Notes: generated by a model not told the origin, from the letters alone. Shown: positions 1 through 10,400, counted from the stretch's first letter. The stretch: DNA of 64,000 nt from Saprospiraceae bacterium (GCA_016710625.1 JADJVK010000022.1:13207-77206), one strand, 5' to 3'. Made by a program: numbers and translations.

Positions 1-1352
1 TCCGATTTCCGAGCAAGTTTAACAGCAGTTCTAATGGCTTGTTTCCTATCAGAAATGGTTAAAACCTTATTTTTCATGGTAATAGGTACACCTAATTCCA
101 TATCTTTTAATATCATATCTGGATCTTCAGATCTCGGATTATCAGAAGTTAAAATAACTGTATGGCTATATTCGCAAGCTATATTTGCCATTTTTGGTCT
201 TTTGAGCTTATCTCTATCTCCTCCACAACCGATAACAGTAATAATATTTTGATGTTCTGCTCTCAATTCTCTAATTGTCTCCAAAACCTTTTCTAAGGCA
301 TCTGGTGTATGTGCATAATCAATTATTGCTGTTATATCCTGATTTGCATTGTGGAAATGGTCGAATCTCCCTTCTGCACTTTTCAGTTGGCTGAGTTTTG
401 TCAAAACCTCCATCTCATCTTGCTGCAATAACATAGCACAACCATAAGCAGCCATAATATTATAAGCATTAAAATCACCAATCAATTTGCAAAAAACTTC
501 ATGTTGGTTAATCAGCATATGTAAGCCAGTCAGATTATTCTCCAGAATTTTTCCTTTGAAATCTGCCATGCTATGCAAACTATAGGTTTTTCTGCTTGCC
601 AAAGTATTTTGAAGCATTACCAAACCCTTTTTGTCATCAATATTTGTCAATGCAAAAGCATTTGGACTCAATTGGTCAAAAAGCATTTTTTTTGCATCAA
701 TATAATTATTGAAATTCACATGGTAATCCATGTGGTCATGAGTAATATTTGAAAATAATGCCCCAGTAAAATCTAATCCAGCAACTCTATATTGATGTAT
801 TGCATGGGAACTAGCTTCCATAAAAGCAAAAGTGCACCCTTTATCCACCATCATTGCCAATAATTTACTTATTGAAATTGCATCTGGTGTCGTATGAGTT
901 GAGGGTATTATTTCTCCTGCTATTCGATTTTCAACTGTAGATAACAAACCACATTTATAACCTAATTGGGTGAATAAATCATACAATAAAGTAGTGGTAG
1001 TAGTTTTTCCATTAGTCCCAGTTATTGCAACCAATTTCAATTTAGTTGATGGTTGGTCATAAAAGTAATGAGCTACAACTCCTAAAGCAATTGCTGAATT
1101 TTCAACTTCAATATAAGTTACAGAGGTTAAGACATTTTCAGGAATTTTCTCACAAATTATTACTCTTGCCCCCTGTTCTTCTGCATTTTTAATAAAAAGG
1201 TGGCCATCCACATGAGCACCTCTCACTGCAACAAACAAATCTCCTTTTTGAACTTTTCTTGAGTCAAATTCGATTCGATCAATATGTAATTGAGTAGTAC
1301 CTTCTACTCTTTTTACTTTTACAGATTGTATTAAATGCTCTAAATGTTTCAT
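1..1352 (-). CDS. murE: UDP-N-acetylmuramoyl-tripeptide synthetase MurE (3' end outside window)
   Basis: This cytoplasmic Mur ligase adds the third amino acid to UDP-MurNAc-L-Ala-D-Glu using ATP. About 450 codons are present; family members have roughly 490, so only the last ~40 residues are missing past the window edge. Visible landmarks are the P-loop TGTNGKTT near residue 110, the segment SNITHDHMDYH, the motif DYAHTPDALE and, at residues 404-407, DNPR. DNPR is the signature of enzymes that add meso-diaminopimelate rather than lysine, which fits a Gram-negative cell wall. The ATG at 1350-1352 lies 3 bp after the ftsI stop codon, so the gene is probably translationally linked to ftsI and belongs to the mraZ-led operon. 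No frameshift is seen in the visible part. Confidence 0.95.
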   Translation of the reverse strand, partial: MKHLEHLIQSVKVKRVEGTTQLHIDRIEFDSRKVQKGDLFVAVRGAHVDGHLFIKNAEEQGARVIICEKIPENVLTSVTYIEVENSAIALGVVAHYFYDQPSTKLKLVAITGTNGKTTTTTLLYDLFTQLGYKCGLLSTVENRIAGEIIPSTHTTPDAISISKLLAMMVDKGCTFAFMEASSHAIHQYRVAGLDFTGALFSNITHDHMDYHVNFNNYIDAKKMLFDQLSPNAFALTNIDDKKGLVMLQNTLASRKTYSLHSMADFKGKILENNLTGLHMLINQHEVFCKLIGDFNAYNIMAAYGCAMLLQQDEMEVLTKLSQLKSAEGRFDHFHNANQDITAIIDYAHTPDALEKVLETIRELRAEHQNIITVIGCGGDRDKLKRPKMANIACEYSHTVILTSDNPRSEDPDMILKDMELGVPITMKNKVLTISDRKQAIRTAVKLARKS

Positions 1353-1355
1353 TTT

Positions 1356-3476
1356 CTAATTTAAGTGTAATGTTACATACTGTCCTTTTGCAATTGTCCC
1401 TGCAGGTACAGATTGTTCGGTTACTTTTCCGATACCTCTAATTTCGACTTTCATTCCTTTGTTTTCTAATAGGAACAGGGCATCTTTAAGCCCCATTCCT
1501 ATTACATTTGGAACCTTATTTTTCGTGATTTCTCTAGACACTAATTTTATTGAATCTTTCTGAGCGACTATTGCTCCGTAATCCTCTATTTTATTAGTCT
1601 GATATTTATAGTTAATTTTATCTAATACAGTTTTTAATTCTTCCCCTTTACCTGCACTTAATGAAGGTAATGCAGCTAACTCCATTTTTTTAGGGGTGTT
1701 TTTTGTAATATAAGTTTGCAATCCTGCAATGGAAGCATAACAATTATCTGCTATTTTTCGAAATGCACTTCCTGCAACAGTTGAGCCATAAAAGCTTCCT
1801 CTTTTGGGATCAACCACAACCACAATACAAGAATATTTTGGGTTTTCCGCAGGAAAATAACCAACAAATGAAGCTTGATGACCTCCAATTTCACTACTAG
1901 TTTCACTCCGCTTATAATCCAATTGTGCAGTTCCCGTTTTACCAGCATAATTATACAAAGGAGATTTATATTCCTTCATCGTTCCACTTTCAACAACGCC
2001 TTCTAATAGCTCTTTCATTGCGTTGATAGTTTTTGTGGAAGCAATTTTCTTTTTTAATATGATTGGGTTAAAAACTTTTATCGTTTTATCAAATTTTTGA
2101 ATTTCAGAAATCAAATAAGGCTTCATCAATTGACCATTATTTGCAATTGCATTATAAAAATTCAATATTTGCAAAGGAGTTATTTTCACTTCATACCCGA
2201 TTGACATCCAAGGTAATGATGTGCAACTCCATCCTTGTTCTTGATTAAAAGCATCTTTAATAAGTGGTGCCGCTTCCCCATCCAATTCTATACCTGTTGG
2301 TAAATGCAAATTAAAATCTCTAAGATGACGAATGAATTTTTCAGCATTGTTTCTTTCACCAAAAACAGAAGTGACCAATTTGGAAATACCCACATTTGAC
2401 GATTCCTCAAAGGCTTCTTTTACAGTAACTTTGCCAAGTTTGTGCTTTTCAGCATCCACTAATTCCACATTACAGTATTTCGTTGACCCTTGTTGCAAAT
2501 GGACAGTATCTTTCAAAGAAATCAGTCCATCTTCGAGCATTGCCATCATCGATGCTGCTTTGAAAGTAGAACCAGGCTCTGAGCTCATACCAATGGCATA
2601 ATTATAGTTTTCAACCCACTCCCCATTTTCTTTTCCTAAATTAACCATTGCTTTTATAGCACCAGTCTTCACATCCATAATGATGGCACAACCATGTTTC
2701 CCATCATAAGTCTCTAAAGACTCCTGCAAAGCATTGTGTGCAATTTCTTGCATATTAATATTTAAGGTAGTTTTGATATCATCTCCACTTTTGGGCTCAA
2801 CACTAGTCATATCATTTACTGGAATCCAAGCATCATTTGACACTTTTTGCATGAGTTGTTTTCCAGCATGCCCCTCCAAAATACTATTATAATAACCTTC
2901 CAAACCAATTGGCTGAGTTCCTTCTCGAATATACCCTATTGTTCTTCTTGCTAATAGATTAAAAGGTCTTTCTCGAATATTTTTTCTTTCTACAATTAAT
3001 CCTCCCTTGTTTTTTCCTAACCTGAAAATTGGGAAATTTTTGATTAGCTCCAAATCCTCATAAGTAGCAGATTTTCTGATCATTACATATCTATCAGCAG
3101 CTTTTCTTTTGGTGACTAAAAAGTTTTTGTAGCCACTAAAATCCATTTCAGCACCTTTCATTCTAGATAGGCAATAAGCTAGAGAATCCACTCCGTTTTT
3201 GAATATCAAATCGGTCAATCCAGTCGAATTCATATCCATTCTTACATCAAAATTAGGTAATGATGTGGCTAGAATACCGCCATCATCAGCTAAAATGCTG
3301 CCTCTCTGTGCTTCCACATTCACCATTCTCACATAAAGGCTATCTCCCATTGATCGCCATTTATTTCCTTCAACTTTTGAAATATAAATTGCTTTACTAA
3401 AAATGATGATACCCAATGCTATTACGATGAATAACACTAGATAAACTCTTGCCAGTACTTCATTTTTAATATTCAT
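1356..3476 (-). CDS. ftsI: Peptidoglycan D,D-transpeptidase FtsI (PBP3) with a PASTA domain
   Basis: Septal peptidoglycan transpeptidase, anchored in the inner membrane and acting in the periplasm at the division site. A membrane segment lies at residues 10-28, followed by a PBP dimerisation region and the transpeptidase domain. The three active-site motifs are present: S303-T-F-K306 (SxxK), S359-S-N361 (SxN) and K513-T-G (KTG). Residues 653-706 form a single C-terminal PASTA domain starting KVPNVIG, common in Bacteroidota FtsI. The length of 706 residues is normal for this version. It sits between ftsL (10 bp upstream) and murE (3 bp downstream), the usual division cluster order. Confidence 0.95.
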   Translation of the reverse strand: MNIKNEVLARVYLVLFIVIALGIIIFSKAIYISKVEGNKWRSMGDSLYVRMVNVEAQRGSILADDGGILATSLPNFDVRMDMNSTGLTDLIFKNGVDSLAYCLSRMKGAEMDFSGYKNFLVTKRKAADRYVMIRKSATYEDLELIKNFPIFRLGKNKGGLIVERKNIRERPFNLLARRTIGYIREGTQPIGLEGYYNSILEGHAGKQLMQKVSNDAWIPVNDMTSVEPKSGDDIKTTLNINMQEIAHNALQESLETYDGKHGCAIIMDVKTGAIKAMVNLGKENGEWVENYNYAIGMSSEPGSTFKAASMMAMLEDGLISLKDTVHLQQGSTKYCNVELVDAEKHKLGKVTVKEAFEESSNVGISKLVTSVFGERNNAEKFIRHLRDFNLHLPTGIELDGEAAPLIKDAFNQEQGWSCTSLPWMSIGYEVKITPLQILNFYNAIANNGQLMKPYLISEIQKFDKTIKVFNPIILKKKIASTKTINAMKELLEGVVESGTMKEYKSPLYNYAGKTGTAQLDYKRSETSSEIGGHQASFVGYFPAENPKYSCIVVVVDPKRGSFYGSTVAGSAFRKIADNCYASIAGLQTYITKNTPKKMELAALPSLSAGKGEELKTVLDKINYKYQTNKIEDYGAIVAQKDSIKLVSREITKNKVPNVIGMGLKDALFLLENKGMKVEIRGIGKVTEQSVPAGTIAKGQYVTLHLN

Positions 3477-3486
3477 AATACCTATT

Positions 3487-3801
3487 TTATTTCTCTACCA
3501 CTTTTAATGGCGGATTATTTGTCATTTTAATATTATGTGGAGCAACATCTTTTTCGATCTCAGTCAATCGACTATTCACCATTAAATCTGCTTTCACTCC
3601 TATAGATTTCGATCTAATATCTTTGATATCTCGTTCCATTGCCTGAATTTGTCTAACTTTTTTCTCGGCATGGTGGGCATTTGCGATATAAACTATGCCG
3701 ATAACAGTTAAAAAAAACAAGTAAGACAAATTGCCCAAAACCAGTTCAGCACTTTTATTTCCAATTTTAAAATAGGATAATACTTCTCTTACTCTTGACA
3801 T
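3487..3801 (-). CDS. ftsL: FtsL-like division protein
   Basis: Small bitopic membrane protein of 104 residues with a charged N-terminus, one hydrophobic segment at about residues 23-41 and then a polar, heptad-like stretch (45-75) that could form a coiled coil. FtsL proteins recruit the septal synthase together with FtsB/FtsQ, and sequence conservation is always poor. The call therefore rests on size, topology and position: it lies exactly between rsmH (6 bp gap) and ftsI (10 bp gap), where ftsL is found in most dcw clusters. Confidence 0.85.
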   Translation of the reverse strand: MSRVREVLSYFKIGNKSAELVLGNLSYLFFLTVIGIVYIANAHHAEKKVRQIQAMERDIKDIRSKSIGVKADLMVNSRLTEIEKDVAPHNIKMTNNPPLKVVEK

Positions 3802-3807
3802 ATAATT

Positions 3808-4701
3808 CTATATTTTTTGACAAACTCTTAATTTAGCACTTCTTGACCTTGGGTTCGATTTCACTTCTTCTGGCGACGCTTCTTGAGATTTTTTCAATAT
3901 CAATTCAAATGGTCTATTGATATTTCCATAAAAATCAGTTTCTAAAGCACCTTCAAAATTTCCAGCTTTCATAAAATTCTTTACCAATCTATCTTCTAAA
4001 GAATGATAAGACATTACTACTAGCCTTCCCTCTTCATTTAAAACCTCTTTTGTTGCCATCAAAAAGGATTTCAGCACACTTAATTCATCATTCACTTCCA
4101 TTCTGATTGCCTGAAAAACTTGAGACATATATTTAAACTTATCGCCCATTATTACAGGATCAATCATTCTTAGAAAATCCTGTATTGTACTTACTTTCGA
4201 TACTTTTCGCTCTTTAACTATATGATTAACAAGGGTTTTTGAATTTCTCACTTCTCCATATTCACTGAACACCTTTAAAAGTTTTTCATCTGAGTAAGTG
4301 TTTACAACTTTTGCTGCATCCAATGAAGCTTGCTGGTTCATTCTCATATCTAAAGGTGCATCGAAACGATACGAAAACCCCCTACTTGCTTCATCCAACT
4401 GAAAGGAAGATACGCCCAAATCAGCCAAAATTCCATCCACTTTTCTAATTCCGTTCAATCTCAAAAAAGAAGCGATATCACTAAAATTTGCTTGAATCAT
4501 TAAAAACCTTGGATCTTTTAGTGCATTTTTCACCGCATCATCATCCTGATCAAAACCAACCAATTTTCCTTTCTTACCTAGTTTTTCTAAAATCAAACGA
4601 CTATGCCCTCCTCCACCAAACGTCACATCAACATAAACTCCTGACTCTTTAATATTTAGAAAATCAATACATTCTTGTAACATTACTGGCTTATGATACA
4701 T
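3808..4701 (-). CDS. rsmH: 16S rRNA (cytosine(1402)-N4)-methyltransferase RsmH (MraW)
   Basis: SAM-dependent methyltransferase that modifies C1402 in the decoding centre of 16S rRNA. The 297 residues match the family length. Motifs seen: VDVTFGGGGHS at 24-34 (SAM-binding loop), the acidic strand end FDQD near 50, GILADLGVSSFQLD near 90-103, GFSYRFDAPLDMRM at 108-121 and, towards the C-terminus, VVMSYHSLEDRLVK. It is the second gene of the dcw operon, 12 bp after mraZ. No anomalies. Confidence 0.97.
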   Translation of the reverse strand: MYHKPVMLQECIDFLNIKESGVYVDVTFGGGGHSRLILEKLGKKGKLVGFDQDDDAVKNALKDPRFLMIQANFSDIASFLRLNGIRKVDGILADLGVSSFQLDEASRGFSYRFDAPLDMRMNQQASLDAAKVVNTYSDEKLLKVFSEYGEVRNSKTLVNHIVKERKVSKVSTIQDFLRMIDPVIMGDKFKYMSQVFQAIRMEVNDELSVLKSFLMATKEVLNEEGRLVVMSYHSLEDRLVKNFMKAGNFEGALETDFYGNINRPFELILKKSQEASPEEVKSNPRSRSAKLRVCQKI

Positions 4702-4713
4702 AGTTTTTGCTTT

Positions 4714-5169
4714 TTAGATTTGATCAATATTTCCTAAAACATCCTCAGCAAGATCGCTAAAATCAAATGGCTCATCAGCCAAAACAGCATCATAATTAGC
4801 TTTAGACCAAACTTCTATTCTATCATTGTAGGCAAAAAGAACGACCTCTTTGTCTATACCAGCATATTCTAATAATTTTTTCGGAATCAAAATTCTTTCA
4901 GATGTGTCTGTCTCCATTTTGGTCGCACCCCTATAAAAGTAGCGAACAAACTCTCTGTTCTTTTTTATGTATTGGTTTAATTTATCTACTTGGCTGGAAA
5001 TTTTATCCCAAATGGACTCGGGATACATCATTAGATTGGCTTCAAATCCTCTATTGACAACGAAAGTAAATGAAGATGACTCCCCCATCTGCTTAAGCAG
5101 CGGAGCTGGCAGCTTCAATCTGCCTTTATCATCCAATTTACAATCAAATTCGCCAATAAGCTTCTTCAT
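4714..5169 (-). CDS. mraZ: Transcriptional regulator/division protein MraZ
   Basis: MraZ is a DNA-binding protein of the AbrB-like fold that represses its own dcw operon. The 151 residues contain two copies of the MraZ half-domain, marked by LDDKGRLKLP near residue 15 and DTSERILIPKKLLEYAG near residue 89, which hold the DxxxR-type signature. It is the first gene of the cluster. Upstream lie a Bacteroidota-type -7 element and three GTGG repeats with an exact 10 bp period, so autoregulation is likely. The ATG at 5167-5169 is the only start that gives a complete first half-domain. Confidence 0.95.
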   Translation of the reverse strand: MKKLIGEFDCKLDDKGRLKLPAPLLKQMGESSSFTFVVNRGFEANLMMYPESIWDKISSQVDKLNQYIKKNREFVRYFYRGATKMETDTSERILIPKKLLEYAGIDKEVVLFAYNDRIEVWSKANYDAVLADEPFDFSDLAEDVLGNIDQI

Positions 5170-5240
5170 TACAACAATTAAATCTATATGATTAACAAGC
5201 GGTTTCTTCTAAAAATATCAATACACTTATAAATAATGCT

Positions 5241-5248
5241 CAAATTTA
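5241..5248 (-). promoter_or_regulatory. Promoter -7 element for the mraZ operon
   Basis: On the minus strand this reads TAAATTTG, an exact match to the Bacteroidota -7 consensus TAnnTTTG. It lies 72 bp upstream of the mraZ start codon and directly downstream of the GTGG repeat array. Confidence 0.55.
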
Positions 5249-5258
5249 TAATTTTTAC

Positions 5259-5283
5259 TCCACTTTTTCCCACTTTGTTCCAC
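5259..5283 (-). promoter_or_regulatory. Probable MraZ operator (three GTGG repeats)
   Basis: Read on the minus strand, the sequence has GTGGA, GTGGG and GTGGA at a precise 10 bp period (centres 5281, 5271, 5261). MraZ is known to bind TGGGN direct repeats spaced by 5 bp upstream of its own gene, the same geometry. The array lies just upstream of the -7 element at 5241-5248, where the -33 element should be; no good TTG is seen there. Binding would therefore block RNA polymerase. Confidence 0.7.
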
Positions 5284-5504
5284 ATTTTTTAAATTATTTT
5301 TTCACATATTTATTCATTTAGTATTTATTAAAATTTATTTAAATTCGTAAGTAATTATTTATCAAATACTTAAGTAATCTTTTTAGAATAAACAAAATTT
5401 TTCTTCATTTTAAAAAATTAAAAAAAATATTTTTAATCCCAAAATAGAGTTTTGAATATGTACATTTGGGCAAGATTTACGTTTAAAATCCATATCATTT
5501 CTTT

Positions 5505-7037
5505 ATGAATGCAAAGTATTGGAATATTTTAATGCCGTTATTATTATCTATGGTATTGGTGATTGGGATGTATTTAGGTATACATTTACAAAAGTCGGAG
5601 CCAACAATAATTTTAAATGACATTGAAAACAATCAACCATTAGGTAATTCGCTAGATGAAATTATAAGATATATTGATGCAAAATATGTAGATACAGTAT
5701 CTATTGATACTTTACAAAACGAAGCAATTCAATCCATTGTAGAAAAACTTGACCCATTTTCCACTTTTATCCCTTCAAATGAATTAGAAGAAACGAATGA
5801 TGAATTAGATGGTGATTTTGTTGGAATTGGTGTTGACTACAATATGTTAAGAGACACTATGATTCTTATTCATATTTTCAAAAATGGACCAGCAGAAAAA
5901 GCAGGGCTAAAAACAGGTTGTAAAATTTTAGAAATCAATAATACTCCTGTAGCAGGAAAAAAATTCAACAAAGATTCTTTATTGAGTAAAATCAGAGGTG
6001 CTGAAGGAAGCAGTTTGACGATGAATGTACTTTTCCCCAATAATGAAAAAAAGAACCTAGAATTAGTTCGCAAAGAAATAAAAAGCAGCAGCATTGATGC
6101 AGCTTATATGTTGAATAATGAGATGTGCTATGTTAAAATAGAGGCATTTACTGAAAACACCTATACTGAAGTGATGGATCAGCTGGATAAATATCACAAC
6201 AGCAACAAATTCAAACATTTAGTAATAGATCTTAGAAATAATCATGGGGGCTTTTTGCAGCAGGCGACAAAATTGTTAAATCAATTTTTCAATGAAAAAG
6301 ATAAAATGTTGGTTTATACAAAAGGGCGATCAAAAAATCAAACTGAATATAAATCAACTGGTAAACCATTTTACCAAATAGACAAAATTTATGTTTTGGT
6401 CAATAGTGAATCGGCTTCAGCAAGTGAGATTGTAGCTGGTGCATTACAAGATTGGGATAGAGGGAAGATAATTGGTGAAAAAACCTTTGGGAAAGGTCTC
6501 GTTCAAGAACAATATGAGCTGATGAATGGTGCTGCTCTCAGACTTACGACAGCTAAATATTATACGCCAAGTGGCAGGTGTATTCAGAAACCATATGACC
6601 AATTATATTCAGTAAATTCACAAAATAATTCTAAAGAAGTTTTTAAAACTAGCTCAGGCAGAACAGTTTATGGAGGTGGAGGAATCACTCCTGACATTTT
6701 AATATCTGAAGATACAGCTACGATTTATGCTTTTTATGACAATTATTATGAAGTAATGAAAGATGCATGTTTGGATTATTTCCTAAAATCGAATATCAAA
6801 GAATTGAAAAGTATTGATGATATAGAAAATAATAATACAGCTACTAATTATATTAAAAATGCTGTATTAAATAACAAAAATATTAAGGACAAAAAGCTGC
6901 TTCAAAGTCCAAAAATGTCAAAATATCTAGACATAAATATAAAATCCTATCTGGCAGATTTGATATTAGGTAAAAATGCATCCTATCAAATATTGAACAA
7001 ACAAGACCCATATATTTTAAAAGTACTTGAAAATTAA
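5505..7037 (+). CDS. S41 family C-terminal processing peptidase (PDZ domain)
   Basis: Periplasmic or membrane-anchored serine protease of the CtpA/Prc family, which trims protein C-termini. A hydrophobic segment at residues 9-26 anchors it. A PDZ domain follows (about 95-190, with GDFVGIGV and GPAEKAGLKTG), then the S41 catalytic core. The conserved SESASASEIVAGAL block puts the nucleophile at S305 and GEKTFGKG puts the general base at K330; the 25-residue spacing equals that of characterised CtpA and Prc enzymes. The 510-residue length is normal. The last ~100 residues are lysine- and asparagine-rich and less conserved. The gene stands alone, divergent from the dcw operon, and ends before a strong terminator at 7288. 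Confidence 0.93.
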   Translation: MNAKYWNILMPLLLSMVLVIGMYLGIHLQKSEPTIILNDIENNQPLGNSLDEIIRYIDAKYVDTVSIDTLQNEAIQSIVEKLDPFSTFIPSNELEETNDELDGDFVGIGVDYNMLRDTMILIHIFKNGPAEKAGLKTGCKILEINNTPVAGKKFNKDSLLSKIRGAEGSSLTMNVLFPNNEKKNLELVRKEIKSSSIDAAYMLNNEMCYVKIEAFTENTYTEVMDQLDKYHNSNKFKHLVIDLRNNHGGFLQQATKLLNQFFNEKDKMLVYTKGRSKNQTEYKSTGKPFYQIDKIYVLVNSESASASEIVAGALQDWDRGKIIGEKTFGKGLVQEQYELMNGAALRLTTAKYYTPSGRCIQKPYDQLYSVNSQNNSKEVFKTSSGRTVYGGGGITPDILISEDTATIYAFYDNYYEVMKDACLDYFLKSNIKELKSIDDIENNNTATNYIKNAVLNNKNIKDKKLLQSPKMSKYLDINIKSYLADLILGKNASYQILNKQDPYILKVLEN

Positions 7038-7287
7038 GATATTATGATTAAAAATATACATTTTATATTTTTATCTATATTATCAATTATTTGAGTATTT
7101 ATTGCATTCTTTTTCAATATTTTACGACAAAAAAACTACATATTCAATATATTATAAATAATTGTAAATCAATTCATTTGTCACTTATTGGCATATTAAT
7201 TGAATTATTGGATGTATCAATTTATTTGATACAAATTATAATCCATAATTTCCTAAAAATCTTAATTAAGAAGATTGAATACGACTT

Positions 7288-7326
7288 AACTGTTTGTGAA
7301 GATGTTTACAAACAGTTTTTTTATTT
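7288..7326 (+). terminator. Intrinsic terminator
   Basis: A perfect 10 bp stem (AACTGTTTGT at 7288-7297 pairing with ACAAACAGTT at 7308-7317) with a 10 nt loop, followed by a run of Ts. It lies 250 bp after the protease stop codon and probably ends that transcript. Confidence 0.85.
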
Positions 7327-7396
7327 TTAATCCTCGATATTTGTCAGCTATCTTACATATCTACATTTTCCTTTCTTTTTAAATAAATTTTCATTA

Positions 7397-7404
7397 TATA
7401 TTTG
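7397..7404 (+). promoter_or_regulatory. Possible promoter -7 element
   Basis: TATATTTG fits TAnnTTTG and lies 30 bp before the ATG at 7435. No TTG sits at the right distance upstream, so this is a weak call. Confidence 0.3.
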
Positions 7405-7434
7405 AGGTATATTATTCAATAAACTGATTCATTA

Positions 7435-10400
7435 ATGAAACACTTAATCCTTATTAGCTTCGTATTTATTTCTTTGATTTTAAATGCCGCAGCTCCAAAA
7501 AATCTAAAAAGAATAGCAAGTCCGAAACCGCCAACATTTGCAGCATGTGTTGCTGGTACTTCTCAGACAGATTTAAAAGTCAACAATGTAAGAGCACGGC
7601 TCTTAATGGGCGGTGATATGTGGTGGGATGGCAAGAATGTTCCAAAATATATTGTACCAAATGTTGCCCCTGGACAAAAAGAAGTTTCTTCAATTTTTGC
7701 AGGTGGTTTATGGGTTGCTGGAAAAGATGCAACAGGAAATATAAAAGTTGCAATTACTACATATAGAACCAATGGAACGGATATGTGGCCTGGGCCTTTA
7801 GATGAAAATGGTGCTTCTAATGATACTATTTGCTCAAAATGGGATAGATTTTTTGAAGTTTTTTCAGAAGATATTGAATCACATAAAAGATTGTATGATT
7901 TATCGATCAAAAATGGGACTAAATATAATTTAGATGATATACCAAAAAATGTTAAGTATTGGCCCGGCAAAAACAATCCCTATTTTTATGAGAAATATTT
8001 ATTTCAACTTCCAGTAGCTAATCAAGGACTTGCCCCATTTTTTGACAAAGATGGAGATGATATTTACAATCCTTTGAATGGCGATTATCCAACTTTACCA
8101 AATGAATCAAATTCTTGCCCAGTTTATGCAGATCAAATGATATATTCAATCATAAATGATGCAGCAAATGTACACTCAGCTTCTAAAGGGACAGAACCGA
8201 TACATTTAGAGATTCAGAAATTAGCATATTCATTTATTTCAAACGACGAAGCAAATAATTCAACATTTTATTATAATAAATTGATATATAAAGGAACTGA
8301 TTTACTTAATAAAAGCTACTTTTCTATTTGGATGGATCCAGATCTTGGCTGTGCTTCAGATGATTATGTAGGGTGTGATTCTGTTAGAAATTTAATGTAT
8401 GTTTATAATAGTGATGCATTAGATGGGTCAAATGACTGTAATTGTGGTACAACAAACACTTATTGTGATAGAATTCCTATGGTAGGATGTACATTCCTTT
8501 CAGGTCCTTTAGCCTTCCAATATGATTCCTTAACTGGTAATCCAATCGATACTTTTAGATCGAGAATGTCCAGTTTTACAATTTATGTAAATGGTGGAGG
8601 AATATATGGTCCATCAGGATCTGACCCAGCCACTTCTCAAGAATATTATAATTATATGTCTGGTTTTTGGAAAGATGGAACTCCTAGACCAAGATTATCA
8701 TATACAGGCGAACCTTGTGATCCAAAAGGATGGACAATGGCAAATGATACATTTTCTGGTCAAGATTTTAGAACTTTACAATCCACAGGTCCTTTCGAGT
8801 TTCTACCAGGGCAATCAAATGAAATTACTTATGCAGTGGTATGGACACCTGATGTGCCACATCCAAAGCCATGTTTGGACAAAATTAGAGCAGCTGCTGA
8901 TAATGCTAGAAATATGTTAAATAATTGTTTCAAGTTTTTAAAAGGTCCTGATGCACCTGAGTTAACAATCATTAATCTTGATAAATCATTAAGGATTTCA
9001 TTTAATAACTACACTAATTCGAATAATTATCATTTGGGATATAATGAAATGGTATTAGGTACGCCAAAAACTACACCTGATAGTTTATATAGATTTGAGG
9101 GATACAAAATATATCAATTATTAGATGAATCAGTTAATCAATTTCAAACCAATGATACAACAAAAGCGAAACTAGTTTTTCAATGTGATTTGAAAAACAA
9201 TGTGACTAATATTAAAAATTGGACTTCAAAGTACAATCCTGTTTTAAATAAAATGGAACATTTTGGTAAAGAAATGATTGAAGTTCCAGCAGCGAATGCA
9301 GGAATACCTCAATCTATTACAATCACAAAAGATGTTTTTAATAATGAAAATATAAAGAATTATCAAAATTATTACTATTGTGTAGTAGCTTATGGATATA
9401 ATAATTATGAACCATTTGACACCAATACAGGAGTAGGTCAAAGAACCCCTTATGTTGAAAGCACTAGGTTGAAAAAGATATATCATGGTAGACCCGATTT
9501 GATTTCAGCCATAAAATACTCTGATTCTCAACCAATTGTAACTAGATTGGAAGGCACAGGCACTGGATCTAACTTTTTGGAAATTGATAGAAAAATGAGA
9601 GATTCTCTTTTCTTTAAAAATAACAGTGCAGTTATTTCTTATAAACCTCTAAATTCCCCAATAAAAATATTGGTTTTAGACCCAACTTTAACTCAAAATA
9701 AAAAATTTGAATTATCTATTTTTGATGAAAATATGGATGATACCGTAATAAATAATACAGCAAAATGGAAGTTGAAAGATTTGAACAATCCAAATGATAG
9801 TGTAATTTCAGCGAATTCAATATCACAATTCAATGAAACTGTATTGAGTCAATATGGTTTTGCAATTAGCCTGAATCAAGTTGAAGAACCTGGCTCCAAA
9901 GTGTTTACTGATAAATCAAATGGATTTGTAGGTGTTAAAAAGTTGTATAATTCCTATCCTGGAGGTTGGTTAAATACAATTGAAAATGGATATGCAAACA
10001 CTACGAACGGAATCTTTTCAGCTGAACATTTACGATTCATGAGCACTTCAGATCCAATAATGGTTGATTTTAATCTCGACCCTTATCAAAGTTATTCAAA
10101 ATCAGGAAATTCTTTTTTCCCATTTGGGTTAGCAGATTACAGGAGTCATGTAGTGTCAGGAGAGAATTTACATTATAACACTCCTAGTAATTTATTAGAA
10201 TCAATCTTTGGACCAGTTAGTAGAGGAGCTTTAAGTAATTTGAATAATGTTGATATCGTTTTGACACCTGATAAATCAAAATGGAGCAGGTGTATTGTTG
10301 TAGAAACTGCAGATGCATTTTATACAAACAAAAAAATCCATCTAACACATTAACTAACAATTATTTAGGATTAGAAACAGTAAAAAATCCATTAGGTAAT

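Larger units (their letters stand above)
5170..5504. other. Divergent intergenic region between mraZ and the S41 protease
   Basis: 335 bp of AT-rich DNA between two divergent genes. It holds the mraZ -7 element and GTGG array described separately. On the plus strand, TACATTTG at 5461-5468 matches the -7 consensus TAnnTTTG and lies 36 bp before the protease start, although no well-placed TTG -33 element accompanies it. I see no small gene. Confidence 0.6.
7038..7434 (+). other. Intergenic region after the S41 protease
   Basis: 397 bp, very AT-rich. It contains the terminator at 7288-7326 and, at 7397-7404, TATATTTG, a match to the Bacteroidota -7 consensus 30 bp before the next start codon. 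I see no convincing gene here. Confidence 0.6.

Noticed and set aside
4967..5191. Plus-strand reading frame over mraZ and similar antisense frames elsewhere
   Set aside because: They lie opposite strongly conserved genes and have no family-like sequence.
7091..7330. A 79-codon plus-strand reading frame between the S41 protease and the T9SS gene
   Set aside because: Its composition follows the local AT richness (Ile, Tyr, Phe, Asn), it reads through the terminator hairpin at 7288-7317, and it has no recognisable motif.
10330..10336. Programmed -1 ribosomal frameshift at AAAAAAA
   Set aside because: The heptamer is slippery, but I see no strong downstream stem-loop, and similar breaks elsewhere fit indel error; kept only as an untested alternative.
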